Shown: piece after piece, positions 49,684 through 62,600 of the stretch
Layout: each line of letters starts with the position of its first letter
How positions within the stretch are numbered: position 1 is the first letter of the stretch
Origin: Pomacea canaliculata
Lineage: Eukaryota; Mollusca; Gastropoda; Architaenioglossa; Ampullariidae
NCBI RefSeq assembly: GCF_003073045.1
Contig: NC_037593.1
Location: 9,167,525 to 9,231,524, forward strand
Direction: 5' to 3'
Length of the DNA: 64,000 bases
Program-made: the position numbers and the translations under genes
The notes under the pieces: model-generated
Told to the model about the DNA's origin: nothing
What the model saw: the letters and a program-made list of their open reading frames with translations, nothing else
The model's database searches: none

Positions 49684-52600
49684 CTACCGATAGAAGACCA
49701 CGATGACCTGCTCACGATGACCAACGCTGAAGGCAATCAAGGTGCTTAACTCTGCAAAACAAAGAATGTAATAACTCACGTGGATTAAGCCCCTTTTACT
49801 TCCTACTAAATGGGAAGCTTATTATCAATGGGCTTTGTCAGGTTATTTTTTTTTTGAAACAGCCAACTAGCTCGCTCATTTTTGTTTTGTCCTTAAAAAT
49901 GTCAACATTGAAACTGGCCTAATCGTCCTGAAGAATTTCATGAAAGAGTTTTTCGAGAAAGATCATAGCTCATCACTAATGTTATGTATTTCTTTTCCCC
50001 CCACCAGAAAATGTTGCTCAGTCTTTCATCTCTTTACTACCGATCGTTCTAACCCTTGTAGTGACATAACTACCATCTCATAGCTATTATTCGTAAAAAA
50101 AAAGGAATGAGATATGCGCTATTATTGTTAGCTTTATCGCAATATGTTGTTTCTATTTCATAACCGAATAGCGGAAGTTGTTGAGGGCAGACCGCTCACC
50201 TCTTCTGGATTGCAGAGCAGGTTGACAAACTCAGTGGCCTGACTGAACGACGAGCCCTCGTCGAGGACACGAACCCCAGCTGGCAGGGAGGCGGGGATGC
50301 CGGGGTCGGTGCGTGACACAAATACCTTCACCCCTCCCTGCACCATCTCTCGCAAGTTCTCGACAAGTTGCCGCTGGTCCACCTGCAAGATTGGCAGTGA
50401 CAAAGGTCACTAGGGCTCTGGAGACTAAGAAACATCACATTTTGCCAACGTAATCCACCGAGAACAATTAAATGTTAATCTGTCTCTACCCAGTAGAGGA
50501 ATGTCAGTCACAGTCTATGCTTTCTATGGAGCCGCTAGTTCCTCCCATACGAGAAATTCACAGCAGATTAATTAGTGTCTCATCACACTGATCGAAGCGC
50601 CGTTAAGGCGTTGGAAAGCGACACCTATGAATCCAAAGTTCTGTTGCATCACTAATGAACAGTGTGGAATTGATGGAACCTGTTCCAAGGTAAGGTTCTT
50701 TTCCAGACAGTACTATGACTGGTTGTGTGTTCTGATCACAACGGCTTTTCGATGTTGATTGAGTGGAAAGGACCTGCCGGGTGGAGGGCTGACATCTGCA
50801 CTTTGAGGACAGGACTTGCAAGCTAGCCCCGTCTTCTTCTCCCTTTTTTTTTTTTTTTTGTTCTTTCCTCAAGTAAACTGTTAACAAATTTCCTCATTTA
50901 TTTTGTTATTGTTGCTTCTCTGTTTTTGGCGTGCTAATTAACTGACTGCAACCTTACTGGATAATTCTGTTTACTGTTGTGCTAACTTTCAATCCCTCTG
51001 CCAGTTCACCAGTGTAGGTCTACCACTTGGCTTTGACTCAAACCTTTCCCCTCTGTTTTTCTTTCTGAATCATTTAAATTACCTTGGATTTGCCCAGGAA
51101 TACGACTGCTACTTTTGAAGCGTTGGGACGGCCGCCATTTTGGGTTGAGTACCCCAAAGCAGTAGCCCGGGAAATGAGGTTGGGTAGGTTGTTGCGGTCG
51201 AAGCTGTCAAGGCGGGCTCGGATGTCTGCCACGTTGGAGTACTCGTTCAGAGGGAAGCCAGCATCGGCTGGACACGATCCACAGACCATGCCATACTGAC
51301 AAGCAGACAAAATGTCACTGGTGAGAAGACGAATTATTGGTGAGGTGGCACATTACTAGAGAGGGGGCACATTACTAGTGAAGGGGCACATTACTAATGA
51401 AGGGGCACATTATCAGTGAGGAGACAGAAAGTGCTGGTGAGCAGCTGAAAGGCATCCTCATGAATTGATGAAGGAACATGGATGAAACAATTACAATGCA
51501 ATAAATAAATATGTTAAAGGTTCGCCTGCTACAGTTCATGAGTTTTAAAAGTTATTATTTGTAAAAATTTCCTTTTGTATGGAGCATTTCAGCAAGTTTT
51601 ACATGATACAACAACCTGGAATCTAAATGAACAACTCTTTTTTTGCGAGATATGTCTGCACACATACAATGCACAGAAAGGAGTGACGTAGCGCACATCT
51701 ACAGTTAATATAATTAATATGCGATTCCAGCTCTCTGGTTGGCTGTAGCCTTGACGACTTGGATAAAACCTTACATAATTGCGTAGAAAACCACACCTGA
51801 AAACCACTCTCCAGCTCCTCGTTGGTGATGGTGTGGGAGATGAACTGGGTGACCCAGCCGGTGGCATCAATACCCAGGGCCGCCGGGCTGAAGATGAAGT
51901 TGATGTCGCTCGGATGTTTTACACTGCAGGCTGCAATTAACAAAATACATCGCCGTGATCAAGTCTCTCAGTTCTACCATTCATCGCATTGAGTAGTTCC
52001 ATCATCATTATATCACAGTGAGTAGTTCCTCAAATACACAACGCTATCATAGAAGTTTCATAAACAAACAACTACAAGATACTGAGTAGTTCCGCAATAC
52101 ATAATTACCTCAGACTGAGTTGTTCCGTATGTAGATAATTACATCGTACTGCGTAGTTCCGTAAACACGCGATTATATTACATTGACTGGAATACACGGA
52201 CTCATTATGGGGATTATTTTAATCAAAATTGTTCGCTTGTTGTCGCTTGATTGCATGTACTTACGTTGCGTCATGGGTGGTTGAGTTGTTTTCTCTTCAA
52301 CTGCAACAGATTTAAGGTTTAAAATTCAAGATTCTTTCATCCTCTCGGGGTATTGAAATATTTAACATTTAGTCTCCCGCGTTACATAAATGTTAAGCCT
52401 ATACAGCATAAGAAAACATATTAGGAAACTCGATAGTCAAGCCTATAAATGTCTACCTTTATTTGTTTACATTAACTGTCTATGTCTAATAACTACAGCT
52501 CAGCACTTTGTAGCTAGTGTTGCCAACAAAGCAACTACAAAATACACAAATATTTGCGACTATTTTGTAAAAGGTGGCGGCTGCATCTATTAAGCAGAGA

Positions 52601-54951
52601 GTGTTTGGATTTACTGGATTTACTGGGTGACACGTGACTAGGGCGACAGACGCATGCGCAGTGAGCCTGACTTACTGACGCACGTCTTGAAGGCCAACAA
52701 GTCCTTAAGGTCCAGCAGGGCGTCGTAGTTGTTGGCCTTCAGGACTCGGGTCTCGTCGCCGGCGATGTTGCGAAGCTCGAGGTCATTGACCTTAGGGCCC
52801 ACGCCCACAGCGTACATGGTGATGCCCCGTGAGCGAGCCTGCTCGGCCTCATAGGCAGTCCGCGTGGTGCTGCACACCAACATCACATGTGACACGTGAC
52901 TTCAAACAACAACACCAGCTCGCTTCAATCTTCAGGCCACAGTTGCTGAAGACAAGGCTAGAAATTCTACAAGAAATTGAAGTGTAAATAAAAGACACCA
53001 GAAAACTAATGTAACCAGCTGCGTAGTGCACAGATATTTTTGTCGCCATTAAGAAAATGAGATAACATTTTCAAGTCCATTCAAGAATGATCTGTCATTG
53101 TTTGCAGACTCTCTAATAACATGCTCCTTATGAGTATGCGCTATATAAATTTCGCATTTATTACTACTACTATTATTATTATTCTACAGAAGTTCGTGCA
53201 ATTCCCAGGTTGCCAGCCTCATCAAAATGGCGATGGCTTCACTCACTTTCGCGACTCGCCGTCCGTCACCACGATGCACACCTTGGGCACGCCCGGGCGC
53301 GTCACGACCATCTGCTTCTCCCTCATGTACTTGATGGCGTCGAAGGTGTCTGTGGTGGAGCCCGCCCTGTGCGGCATTTTGCGCACGGCTTCCAGGACAC
53401 TCTCCTTGTCCTGGTACGTGTTGAGGTTAAATGAATTTTCCTTGTAAACACCTTGGCCGAAAGTCACTGCAGCCACTCTCACCTGCCGAAATGACCAAGG
53501 AAGAAAATGGTGGGTCGGGGTAGACCCCTAGGATGCCAGCCTCACCTTTCTCTCTTCTTTCCGGAAGTCGGAAGAAGTTCTACACTTATGGATAGGAAAA
53601 ACTGCAGATGAGTTCGTTCAGGGACAACAACAATGACTTCATTTTGCCACGCGTGTTTCTTTTTTCTGATAACTTTTTTAAGATTAATATTTTTTTCACT
53701 TATGAACTTTGAACTAGAGGGCACTAATGTTACAATCGCATTTTCAGTTAATGAGAATATTAAAGTGTTTAAGAAACAAATATCAAGGTAGAGCCAGTTG
53801 AAATCAAATATGTCTATCATTTTATCAACTTTCAAATCAATTTATTTAATTCACTGTCACGAACCTGTTCTCTTCTTAGGACTGTGTACAGCGGTGACAC
53901 TACTGGGGATGGAGATTTCATTTATATTTAACTTTTTAAACTTTAATTTATAGTTTGTACTTACTGTTGTGATTCATGGTATTAAATATTTCCCTTTATG
54001 ATTTAAATATGGTATGACATTTATTATTATTCTCGATTCTCTCAGTATCTTAAAATGAACACGAACCTTTCCAGGTCCGATGTCGTAGCCGCTGAGGAAG
54101 TCGATCAAGAAATTCTGGCCCTTGCGGAAGTCTGAGGGATGGATGCTGGAACTGGAGTCAATCACGAAGGCAAACTCTACCGGCTGCTGCTGACAAGCTG
54201 AAACCAAACACCACTTTAAAACTTCATACATTCTGCACCGGAGCAGTGAATATAAGGCCACGGCTTCAGCTCCTGAGATGATAAACAATTCGATAAAGTT
54301 TACTCCGACTTCAGTGATCGAGACCGAACAGAGAAAAATAACTGACAGTTCGGTAGACTACTGACTGAAAAAAATGATTTACTGTTTTAAGATCATCACT
54401 CACTTTTGAGATAGTCTCCCATGTCCTCAACCGCCAAATCACGTTTCCCTGCAATGTAAGTCAGACTTCAGTCGTTGCATGAAAATTGCACAAAACATGG
54501 ATACCTCATTCCACTACAGACTAAATGTTCTGTCATTTAAAACTTCTGTGTAGGAAACGAATTTCCAGACTTTACCTTGTGAAGCTGTTCCCAAAGAAGC
54601 CGCATTCTGCAACAAAGGGGAAAATTTAAAAAAAGCTAAAATAAAACTAAAAATATGAATAAAACTCGGATATAGAATTAGGACCTTTCGCCAAATGTGC
54701 TGATACATTCGGTCACCCTTAATCATCTCAAGACATGTGGACCTCGATTTACCATTGTCACACTGTTGTAGATGCTAAATGTTGATACAAATCCGAAAGT
54801 ATGCATGTTTTTTAGGATCAAGTTTTAATGACACGGCCTCATAAGTAAATTAACGACAACGAGCAGCATCTGTGCTTAACGACATCACCGAGCAACGGCT
54901 ACTTACCTGTGACATCAGTGATAACAGCAGAACAAACATGAAAATCTCCAT
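49684..54951 (-). CDS. vWA gene 1: secreted protein with one vWA and one vWA-like domain, 11 exons
   Basis: Exons in transcript order: 54951-54907 (signal peptide MEIFMFVLLLSLMSQ), 54606-54576, 54448-54404, 54197-54067, 53482-53247, 52869-52676, 52300-52265, 51930-51797, 51295-51083, 50382-50200, and a less certain last exon 49749-49684. Phases agree throughout, giving about 422 residues. A dibasic GKRD near residue 28 may be a processing site. vWA1 is complete for metal binding: FVIDSSSSI (D-x-S-x-S), RAGSTTDTFDA (Thr) and VVTDGES (Asp). A short linker (EEKTTQPPMTQ) leads to a second vWA-like fold, DINFIFSPAALG...FVSRTDPGI, without D-x-S-x-S. The family resembles collagen-XII/matrilin-type extracellular adhesion proteins; in molluscs such proteins occur in shell matrix, mucus and haemolymph. 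No specific function is assigned. Its tandem paralogue lies 4.7 kb upstream. Confidence 0.85.
51339..51420. repeat. 19-bp tandem repeat, four units, inside vWA gene 1 intron
   Basis: Units of the type GTGAAGGGGCACATTACTA with small changes, in the intron between the exons at 51930-51797 and 51295-51083. Confidence 0.85.
53119..53184 (+). mobile_element. solo LINE 3' tail in vWA gene 1 intron
   Basis: ATGCTCCTTATGAGTATGCG, then CTATATAAATTTCGCATTTA and TTACTACTACTATTATTATT. It matches the terminal segment of the LINE at 7465-7516, with only about 65 bp retained. It is a very short 5'-truncated insertion ending in trinucleotide repeats, antisense to the host gene. Confidence 0.7.
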
Positions 54952-56923
54952 TTTGTGAAAATACGGCGAGTGTTGATTCTTCAACACTGGTTCTACAAAG
55001 AACTAGTACTTCGGGTGTCCTCTCCGAGGGTGGAAAACTTGTTTGGTTCTGTCCTCGGCGTTTTCTACAGAAAACTTCTGGTCTTTGTCAATCTTTCTCT
55101 CGGTCGGCGTGTGGGCTGAGGTCGCTCCAGGTTCACAAGTAATGCATTCAGCTGTCACCTGCTCTTTGAGGACACTGCAGGAACTGGTGACACCCCGGAG
55201 TAAATCTGCGAGTTTATATTAGTGATATTTTCCCACCCTCCCGCTACCGCCACTCCCCACCCAGTTAATTCTAAAATCACAGGCGTGTTCAGGAATGAAT
55301 GAAATATTGTTATCATTATCTTGTTATTTTACTTTTATCACGACAGTCGCCACCTCTTAATTACCCTGTTCCTAATTTAATGGGGTGGCTGATTGTGCTC
55401 CCGCTGGCAATTAGAAAAATTCTCTTCTGATTAGTAACAAATCCTAATTAACAAGCACCGGGGATGCAGGAGGGCTCGCGAAGCAAAGGAGATGGCATGG
55501 AAGAGAAGCATGTAACTTGAAAAGATGTCATTTGGACAATCAGTGTGACCTCGTGTGCTCGACTTTAGTGGCTAATCCGGTTAGAATTTCAAATTAATGT
55601 CATATACAAAGTTCATGATAAGGTTTGTATTAGACATTTTCTGATAAAAATATGCATAAAGGACTATTGAAAAAAAACTGACGAAAAGCTTTTAGGCGAA
55701 GCTGGAAAGGTGATTTACAGCAGGGGAAATTATTAATTTACAATAAAGTGAAGGGAATAGCACAGTAATTGGCCATTTTGTGTAGTGCCACCAGTGGACT
55801 GTAATTTATATGCTGGGGAGCAACACAGGCCCCACGCCATGCCTCTGTACGCTGAATACTTTTTTTCGTTTTGATCCTTCCGACGATAGGGCTGGGGTGG
55901 TTGGGGAGACGTGGAACAAAAAGAATAAAATTTGTAACTGAGTAAGCGAGGTTTTCTGATTACCTATTACATTTGCAAAGCAAAATGTCAGCGTTTCTTG
56001 CTGTGCGCAGGTAGTTGCGTGCGTGCGTGTGCGTGTGTTTGTTTGTGTGTTTTCGCTGTAAACAGAGACATTTGGTAATAAGTAACATCAGAAAGAGTGT
56101 TGACTGCTAGGTTTGTGCTGTAGAGTTGAAGCAAGAGAAGAGCTGTGTTCAGTCCCCTGACCTACAAATGTCGCTATGAGGACTTGATGAATGCACGAGC
56201 AGCCGAAAAGCGACAGTTGCTGTTTGTTAGCAAACAGATACAACAGCAGTTTGGGTTTCTTTTTACTATCAGCAACAAATCCATTCTGGGCTTATGTAGT
56301 GACCACCATCACTGCAACTTGGCCTTCAGCAGGTGTGGCTGTATCATCAGAAAGCAGGATGTTAGATGAGAGACTTGATCAGCTCTTGTTCAGTAGTAGT
56401 AATAAATAATCATACAGTAAGTGTAATAGGAGAGTAGATTCAATCAGCTGTATGCAAACAAAAACAGACATGTAAATACAAACACAAATTGCATAAAGCG
56501 TACATTCTGATATAAACCAAAGATATCAGTAAATATAGAGACTTGTTAACAGCAATGAATATGAAGCAAACAAGAATCACGCACAAACAACAAAAACAAC
56601 AACACCACCACAGCATCAAAGGTGTAACAGTATGACGTGAAATAAAGGTACAACATGGAATAAACTACATACAAAATGTGTCTGTGTGTGTGTGTAGTTG
56701 TGGGGGCAGGCTGTGTGTTTGTGTGTATGACGACACCTTCACTCGTGCTCCTGTGTGACGAGAACAAAGATTGAGATCCCGTAGGTGGGGCGGCTCAGTT
56801 TCAAGCGAATTTGACAGACAGGTAAAGCAGAACTGGAGGTAGCTATAGTACCTAGCCCCTGCTCTACTCAATGTTAGTCTTCACCCCAAAGAACTTCCAT
56901 CCACCCACCTATGCCATTCATAA
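54952..56923. other. upstream region of vWA gene 1; no gene seen
   Basis: The promoter of vWA gene 1 is expected just right of 54951; I see no clear TATA box. A (GTGC/GT)n microsatellite lies at about 56010-56055. The short ORFs here look like chance. Confidence 0.4.
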
Positions 56924-57085
56924 TTCATTTAATTCGCTGTCACGAACCTGGTCTCTCGTCAGGGCTGTGTACTGAGGATGGAGATGTGACACAAAAGTTT
57001 TGTACTTACTGTTGTGATTCATGCTCGTGAATATTTCACATTCTTATTTAATTGTGTAATTTATTAATATTCTCCATTAAATGTG
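56924..57085 (-). repeat. copy of vWA gene 1 intron sequence
   Basis: It aligns by eye with 53848-54035, which lies in the vWA gene 1 intron next to the first vWA exon. Shared blocks are TTTAATTC(G/A)CTGTCACGAA, GGCTGTGTAC/GACTGTGTAC, GATGGAGAT, GTACTTACTGTTGTGATTCA and TTTATTA(T/A)TATTCTC. The similarity stops where the exon would start. It is either a relic of a third vWA gene or a dispersed repeat. Confidence 0.6.
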
Positions 57086-59224
57086 TGTATTACGCTGAAT
57101 TTACTTGTCAAATTGTAGTGTTTATTTCGTTTGACTTTATTTTATTTATTGTTGTCACGTGTCAGCCATGTTTCTGTGCCTGCCTCTCAGCGCTGGGGAC
57201 ACCGGAAATAGAAAGGCTGACAGCAGACGACGTTTGACGTCATATTCCAGGCTATTTTTATCCGGGTCGCGTGGGGAAAGGTCGAGGCCTTCTTCCGCTG
57301 ACTGTAGCAACGCCTGACGTCATGTCCATACTACGTCACGTGTCGTCTGCTTGATGCTGAGTCTGCTGCTTGTTGTACCAATGGGGGGGTTCACTGTTCA
57401 TCACCCCTCCCAAACCTGTCCGCAGTTTTGGCGCCAAAAGCCTTCACGCGCTGTAGCGTCACGTGGGTGTTGTGGACGCTGGCCATTGGTTCCAGCCCCT
57501 GGGAGACAATGAAGCGAACCCCACAGCGTAGCGTCCCTCGAGGCATCCATCCTCAACGTCCTGTTAAAACCTCACTTTTCTGAGACAGAAAGACAGGCAG
57601 ACAGACAGACAAACAGGCAGGCAGGTAGGCAGGCAGACAGACAGACAGATCACGTTTCTTTGTTTCACAACTTCAAGCGAGAATCCACGAGATAGCATCT
57701 TTATTGATATGAAAATACATTAGCAGGGAGCCACGAAGCTTGGGTGTTTGGTTGGTCAGCCACTGCACACATTGAGGCCGGTTATGTTCATACCTCCTCA
57801 GTGTGCGACGTGTGTTCAGTCTGGGTAACACCCCGTTCTCTACATGGCTGTAATACATGTGGTTACAGTAGCTTCGCGAGATACATGAAACGGGTTCAGT
57901 GATAAATGTACATTTCGTCACCACAGTTCTTATATAAGATTTTAGGTGGACATATTAACCGTCGTTATGTTCGTTAAAATTATACATAAAAAATTAAACT
58001 CTAGCCTGACAAAAACTACGTTTTCCAAAGTTTTTAGTGCTCAAGCTGACACGAACTACTGTTTTTCGAATTAAAAAAAATTCACAGTCGCTTTTTTTGC
58101 CGGGTGATCTTAAATCTTAAGACACAGAGATTATATATTTAAAAAAACTGTAAATGCATTAAGGGGAGTGTAGTATTGCACTAAAATAGAGTAATAAAAA
58201 GCTTTACAGAGTTTCTCTAACATACACGACTGGGATCTCAGTTTAGTGATGCCAGTGTAATGGTGTAGGAATGGACGATACGGTCACGTGATGCGGGCTA
58301 CTCCTAGGACCTACGAGACACATGCTATTGTGCTCTGGACAACACATTTTGTATGCAACTACATTCACACAGATCTTTTTCTTAGTTCTTGTGACGAAGA
58401 TGGCGATGTTGTTGATATTTACTTCCAAGTCTCAGCAGTCTGGTTTTTTTTCTTCTTCATTTTCTGGTGAACTTTCTTTCTCCTTGAAAACGAAAACTTG
58501 ATGTTTAGTTCAAATCCTAAATGCTACAGGTCCTAGACCTTACCACTCCTGAAACGGAAGACAAAGAAGTGCACGTCACAAAACCAACGAAGCAACGACT
58601 GGGTTTGGGGGACAAGACACAGCAGTCGTTACATGTTTGTCTCACAGCCTCTGACTAGAGACATTACACAGCACCTGACGTGTAATATTACAAATATTTA
58701 CACACCTGAATACAGAGGTTGTACAACATCTGACTTCCAATATCACACAGTATTTACACACATTAGGTGGCACAAAACCTGATAATACAGATGTTAAAAT
58801 AACACGAAAGACAACATGTGCTACATATATCATTACAGACGCATTCAGCGACTACAAAAATGTGAACTTAGACTTTACGATGGTTACGATTTTACAAGTT
58901 TATGCAGCTTGATATGTTCTGCTCCGAACCGGTAGACAGAATCCATCCTAGTCCAATAGTGACTCCCCCTCCCATCTTTCTACAGTCATTAGGTAAGTAA
59001 TGTTTTTGTCTATACGCAGCATCAAAAGACAAACATCGTCTAACATATAATTTGGACATTAAGTGACTGTTGACTACAAACATTCTGCGATTGTTGATTT
59101 TAGACATTTATGGTTGTTGATTTTAGACATTATGTAACTTGTGATTACAGACTTATTTATTTTTCTTTGAACAAATAACAAAGTTCCCCGCATTTCGTTC
59201 GTAAAAAGGATTGAGGTACTAGAG
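57086..59224. other. intergenic between vWA genes; no gene seen
   Basis: It includes a CpG-rich stretch at 57220-57530 and the CAGA/CAGG microsatellite. The last exon and 3' UTR of vWA gene 2 should lie between here and 59685 but I could not identify the exon. Confidence 0.4.
57581..57650. repeat. (CAGA)n/(CAGG)n microsatellite
   Basis: About 17 tetranucleotide units mixing CAGA, CAGG and CAAA. Confidence 0.9.
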
Positions 59225-59412
59225 ACCTCGCTTTTCGCGGAGTAAGCCTTTAATTAGGGGTGGTGCCTGGCTCCTCTCCCTCGCTGCCTTAACTGCACCA
59301 GCACTCTATGGAGTCAGGCACCCGTTCTCAACAGCTAAGTCGCTGGGAGAAGCTACACGGGTATCGAACCATCAGACGCCAACGCTCTAACCACTCAGTT
59401 ATCCGCTTCGCT
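59225..59412 (-). mobile_element. tRNA-derived SINE on the minus strand
   Basis: Minus-strand reading starts GCGAAGCGGATAACTGAGTG, with an A-box-like GATAACTGAGTGGTTAGAGCG region and the B box GGTTCGATACC. The body has GAGAAGCTTCTCC-like and CAGCGAGGGAGAGG parts. The tRNA-like head differs from the SINE at 16.1 kb, so it is a different SINE family. Confidence 0.7.
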
Positions 59413-59685
59413 TGCGTTCATACGCCCCATGTATGTTTAGATAGAATGACTACAAAACCTTTTAGACAACGCTTGTTTAAGATTATATCTATTGTTAATC
59501 CAATCTGTTAATAGGAGTAACTTCAAGACTTATCCGTTGACTACGAAAACAGCACATGTGGCAGTTTTGTTGTATGTCAGCACCATCGTGGACATTCTCA
59601 ATATATTAAAATTAGTAGAGGGTTACTTGTGTTGGAGACTGAGTTTCTAAGACTCGAGTCTGGAGAGGGTGTAAGGTTTTCGTAC

Positions 59686-62600
59686 CTTGTCGTCCAGGTG
59701 ACAGATGTGCGATACCAGTTCCGTTGCCTGACTGATAGAGGAGCCCTCCTCCAGCAGACGCACAGAGGGGGGAAGGTTGACTCTGATGCCGGGGTCAGTG
59801 CGTGACACAAATACCTGCACACCTGAGGCCAGCAACTCCTGGATGGATGAGTCCAGGTATTTGGAGTCCACCTGATCACCATCAAAAGACAAACCTTCTT
59901 TGCAATGTACGTGCACACCGTCTGTCACCGTAGTTACATTATCACGGATGTCCTTTAATAACTAGGGCGGTATGCTAAGACCACTCCATGCAGTTAGCGT
60001 TAAAACATCCACAACGATTTTAAATAAAATTCCAGTATTATCAAATTCTGCCTATGTCTCCGTTAGCAAACTTTCATGGCCTTGTTGACGAACAGTGGTA
60101 CGTGTAACAAATGTTATTATTGACTGCGCATATAACTGCAGACAGTAGAAATTATGTTTTTTGACAAAACAATCATATTGTTCATGCAGAGTTTTACAAA
60201 ATTTCTGTGAGATCCAACAAACATTATGCATGTAAAGTGTGACAAAGCTTTTAAATATATCCTATTTGCACCAAAATGATAATATACTCATTTATTAGGA
60301 TAAGTCTATGATGAACTCTTTTTGCTCTGTGATAAACAGTAGTTTTATGTGCACAAAATACATTCGTCCCAGTCTCGGTAGATGAGAACCAAATGGACAT
60401 CGCCTTCCCCTGACCTTGGCGTTGCCGAGGAAGATGACCGCCACCTTCACAGCATCGGTCCGCCCACCATTACTTGCGGAGAATTTGTTGGAAGCACTTC
60501 TGATGAGGTTTGGAAGGTTGTTGCGGTCGTAGCGATCCAAGCGGGCTCGGATGGAAGGGATATCGGTGTACTGGTTCAGACGGAAGCCCTCATCGTCGGG
60601 ACAATCTCCGCTGACCACGCCGTACTGGTGGGCAGACACAGAGTTCACGAATTAGAATGTAGACACAACCAGTCTTAGGTATAACTAACCAAAGGTACGA
60701 AATTGTCACCAGAATTATAATAACAACAATTATTAACAATAATTAATTACAAATGAGCACCGTGTTACCTTGGAACTGTGGTATATTGTTGGAGTAGTTT
60801 GTGATAAGAATGTTCAGTTATCTGATTTGTTAAAAACTTTGCCAGACGAATTTTTGATGGCGTAAGGAAAAATATAAGAGAGACGCCAGACACGAAATGC
60901 GAGTTTGAGTTGTTTATCAATTAATCCTAGATTGACTACTCTCTGCAAAACTCCATTAAACTGCATCACACTGCACCTGAAAACTATTCTCCAGTTCCTC
61001 GTTGGTGATGGTGTGGGAGATGAACTGGGTGACCCAGCCTGTGGCATCAACACCCAGGGCCGCCGGGCTGAAGATGAAGTTGATGTCACTCGGGTATTTG
61101 ATACTGCAAGCTGCACACATGAAAGTTGTGTTCAAATGAAATCACGATTGTCTTTGAGTTGTGGGCTGGGCGTACAACACCAGGTCTATACGCCTTCGCC
61201 ATTCACGGCAGACAAAGAGGCCTAACCTACTTGTCTGGCAACTCGTTACCAGGCTACTGACTTGCTTGGCGTCCAAGCTTATGCCCAGTTTGTCCCAAGC
61301 AACAGGTGGTGCATCCAGTCCCAGATGAAGCAAGAAATGCTATATCTTATTCGGAGCAATCGACGCAGCCTGCAGTTTTTTTCTGTTTAAAAATCTTTCT
61401 TTGAAATGTTAAAATCTGAATGATGTCATGTAAAATATTACTAACGTTTTTTAGGGCAGTATTCCTTTTAATTAAAAATATTTCTTACATAAAATTTGTC
61501 CAAAACTACCAAATTAAGAAAGCGTTGAAATAGAAAAATAACAAGATTTTCTTACGTTCTTCCATTGGTGGGGGTGGGGTTGTGGTTGTAGTCGTCGTAG
61601 TAGTTGTTGTAGGCTTTGGTTTTGCTGAAATAATGAAATTTAGTATTAAAAACTATTTAATATCTTTGAAGAAAACACGTGTTTAATTTTATTTGCCGTC
61701 ATAGTAAACTGTCAAGACGATGTTCTTATATTGACTCTTTGTACTGCTTGTGCAAAACCTGCCTTAGTCATACTTTGCTAACAAAGAACAGAAAGTCCTA
61801 ACTGCGCATGCATGTAGATACCATTTGTATTGAACATTAAAAGCGATGAATAGATTTTCGTCTTTATGTTTTGTTTTGTTTTTTTTTTAGAAATAAAGTG
61901 TTGAGAGTTATTGCTTTTAACAGCTGAAGTAACTTAGTAACTCCCCATTGCCGCCAACCCACCCCCGGCCATGTTTGAACTCACAGACGCAGGTCTGCTT
62001 GGTCAGCTCCTTCCGTTTTTCCTCGTCCAGTTCGCTGTAGCTATCGGCACGCAGCACGCGACTTGGGTCGCCGGCGATGTTGAGCAGCTCCTGTTCCTTC
62101 ACCGCCTTGCCCACTCCCAAGGCGAACATCGTGATGTTCTCGGCACGCGCGAGGGCGGCCTGCTGCTTCGTGTACTCTGTCCTGCACAAGTTCAGAGATC
62201 ATAGGTCATGAGCATGAGCATCATTTACCAATGAGCATCACACCGGTAGAGGGAAGAGGTGGGTTTGTGGGTTCTGAATGCACAGCAACATAGAAGCCAT
62301 ACCTAGTCAGGTTGGGCTGAAATTCACTTCCGTAAACTCTACTGCATTCCAAGAAAACAAAGATGTAAAAAGCCCCAACAGTCATTTGTTGCAGGAGCAT
62401 CTGTAAACCACTTCACCTCTGAGAGTTGCCGTCCGTGAGGACCACGGCGAACTTGGGTGCCCAGGCCCGGGTCTTGACCATTTGCTTCTCGCGCATGAAT
62501 TTGATGGCATCTCCGGTATCCGTCCTCAGGCCAGCGCGGAAGGGCATGTTCTGGACCGCATTGAGCACTTCCTCCTTGGTCTTGAAGGAGTTAAGGTAGA

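Noticed and set aside
57673-57924. Last exon of vWA gene 2
   Set aside because: The 83-codon minus ORF shares nothing with the last exon proposed for gene 1.
59350-59410. A genuine tRNA gene on the minus strand
   Set aside because: Only the promoter boxes resemble a tRNA; the rest matches a SINE layout.
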